Shown here one piece after another: positions 4,827 through 5,365 of a stretch of DNA of 5,365 nt. The stretch covers positions 1-5,365 of the forward strand of contig JAJUIM010000152.1 of NCBI GenBank assembly GCA_029267645.1, read 5' to 3'. A program made the position numbers and the translations under genes. Within the stretch, counting starts at the first letter, position 1. Every line of letters begins with the position of its first letter. The DNA is from Microbacterium sp. (GTDB lineage Bacteria > Actinomycetota > Actinomycetes > Actinomycetales > Microbacteriaceae). The notes beneath the pieces were generated by a model. That model worked only from the letters and a program-made list of their open reading frames with translations, searched no databases and was not told the DNA's origin.

Positions 4827-5365
4827 TCGTCGCCGTAGGGGTTCGGCCAGACGCGGTCGGGGGCGGGCCAGCCGGCGGCGATGAGCGCGCGGCGCGAGAG
4901 CTCGCGGGCCGAGTAGCCCCACTGCACGCCCTCGATGTCGCGGTAGTTCTGATGCCCCGGGCCGGCCCAGAGGATCGCGTCGCCGGGGCCCGCGAGGCTG
5001 ACGGCCTTCACGATCGCGCGCTCGGGCGGCGAGACCTCGTACACCTCGTGCCGCGGATCCGCGAGCCGCGCGCCCTCGAGGAGCGTCGCGCGGATCGAGG
5101 CGGCGTCCTCGTGGCGCGGGTGGTGGTCGGTGATCACGACGACGTCGCTGCCCTCGACCGCCGTGCGCGCCATGTCGTGGCGCTTCGTCGCATCGCGGTC
5201 GCCGTCGGCGCCGAAGAGCATGATGACCTTGCCGGGCGTGACGCGGCGCACCGCCGCGAGCGTCTTCTCGAAGGCATCGGGCGTGTGGCCGAAGTCGACG
5301 TAGACGGCGGGCCCCTCTGTCCCCGACACGAGCTGGGTGCGGCCGGGCACCCACGCGATGAGCCG
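4823..5365 (-). CDS. MurE-like Mur ligase, C-terminal domain (partial, 5' end outside window)
   Basis: The last 180 residues are present; numbers count from the window edge. Seen: VDFGHTPDAFEKTL at 23-36 matches the Mur ligase VDYAHTPD motif; FGADGDRDATKR at 51-62 matches the FGCGGDRD nucleotide-site segment; TDHHPRHED at 79-87 aligns with TDDNPRSED of MurE; WAGPGHQNY at 133-141 aligns with AGKGHE. The ATP-side motifs are kept, while the motifs that in E. coli MurE contact meso-diaminopimelate (DNPR and the Glu of GKGHE) are changed to HHPR and GPGHQ. MurE adds the third amino acid to UDP-MurNAc-L-Ala-D-Glu in the cytoplasm. Given the changed pocket, this may be a MurE for a different amino acid, or a paralogue adding another residue to a cell-wall precursor. 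The N-terminal and central domains lie outside the window. It is first in a coupled pair with the protease. The Mur ligase family call is firm; the substrate is not. Confidence 0.88.
   Translation of the reverse strand, partial: RLIAWVPGRTQLVSGTEGPAVYVDFGHTPDAFEKTLAAVRRVTPGKVIMLFGADGDRDATKRHDMARTAVEGSDVVVITDHHPRHEDAASIRATLLEGARLADPRHEVYEVSPPERAIVKAVSLAGPGDAILWAGPGHQNYRDIEGVQWGYSARELSRRALIAAGWPAPDRVWPNPYGDE

Noticed and set aside
3723..4884. Long plus-strand open frames across the protease gene
   Set aside because: They are antisense to a complete M50 protease with all catalytic motifs; the Asp/Arg-rich translation mirrors the GC-rich opposite codons.
4827..5354. In-frame N-terminal extension of the protease by 176 residues
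   Set aside because: The extra residues are an out-of-frame reading of the Mur ligase gene (Arg/Ala/Gly-rich, no motif). The ATG at 4826 starts directly at the first membrane helix.
1..5365. CRISPR array, tRNA, rRNA, insertion sequence or attachment site
   Set aside because: No regularly spaced repeats, no cloverleaf or conserved rRNA segments, and no transposase or integrase motifs were seen on either strand.

Overview
The window is high-GC DNA that looks like an actinobacterial chromosome, most likely from the Microbacteriaceae (Microbacterium/Leucobacter type). This rests on the GC-rich codon usage, a Gram-positive-style secreted adhesin with a von Willebrand factor A (VWA) domain and DUF11-like repeat, a MalT-type LuxR regulator, and an actinobacterial Rip1/RseP-like site-2 protease. 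The family placement is inference; no rRNA or other phylogenetic marker is present.

Layout: (1) 1-1398, minus strand: N-terminal 466 residues of a large exported surface protein (signal peptide, prealbumin-like domain, VWA domain with intact metal site, start of a DUF11-like stalk repeat), cut by the window edge. (2) 1399-1654: a 256-bp divergent intergenic region rich in repeats and dyads, holding the control signals of both flanking genes. (3) 1655-3490, plus strand: a 611-aa LuxR-family regulator built like the C-terminal two thirds of a MalT/LAL protein, without the N-terminal NTPase. (4) 3491-3533: a short convergent spacer with a perfect GC palindrome. (5) 3534-4826, minus strand: a complete 430-aa M50 intramembrane metalloprotease. 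(6) 4823-5365, minus strand: the C-terminal 180 residues of a MurE-like Mur ligase, overlapping the protease gene by ATGA.

The window splits into two functional halves. The left half pairs a surface adhesin with a divergent regulator that probably controls it. Between them lies a tandem TACCCCC element phased by one helical turn, resembling the C-run/G-run sites described for the LuxR-type regulator RamA of Corynebacterium. The right half is a translationally coupled cell-envelope operon: a Mur ligase whose amino-acid-selecting motifs are altered (HHPR in place of DNPR, GPGHQ in place of GKGHE), followed by the protease that in relatives cuts anti-sigma factors and membrane cell-wall proteins. 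The DUF11/VWA end of the adhesin has clearly lower GC than the protease gene, consistent with an accessory locus beside a core one. No tRNA, rRNA, CRISPR array, insertion sequence or phage gene was seen.
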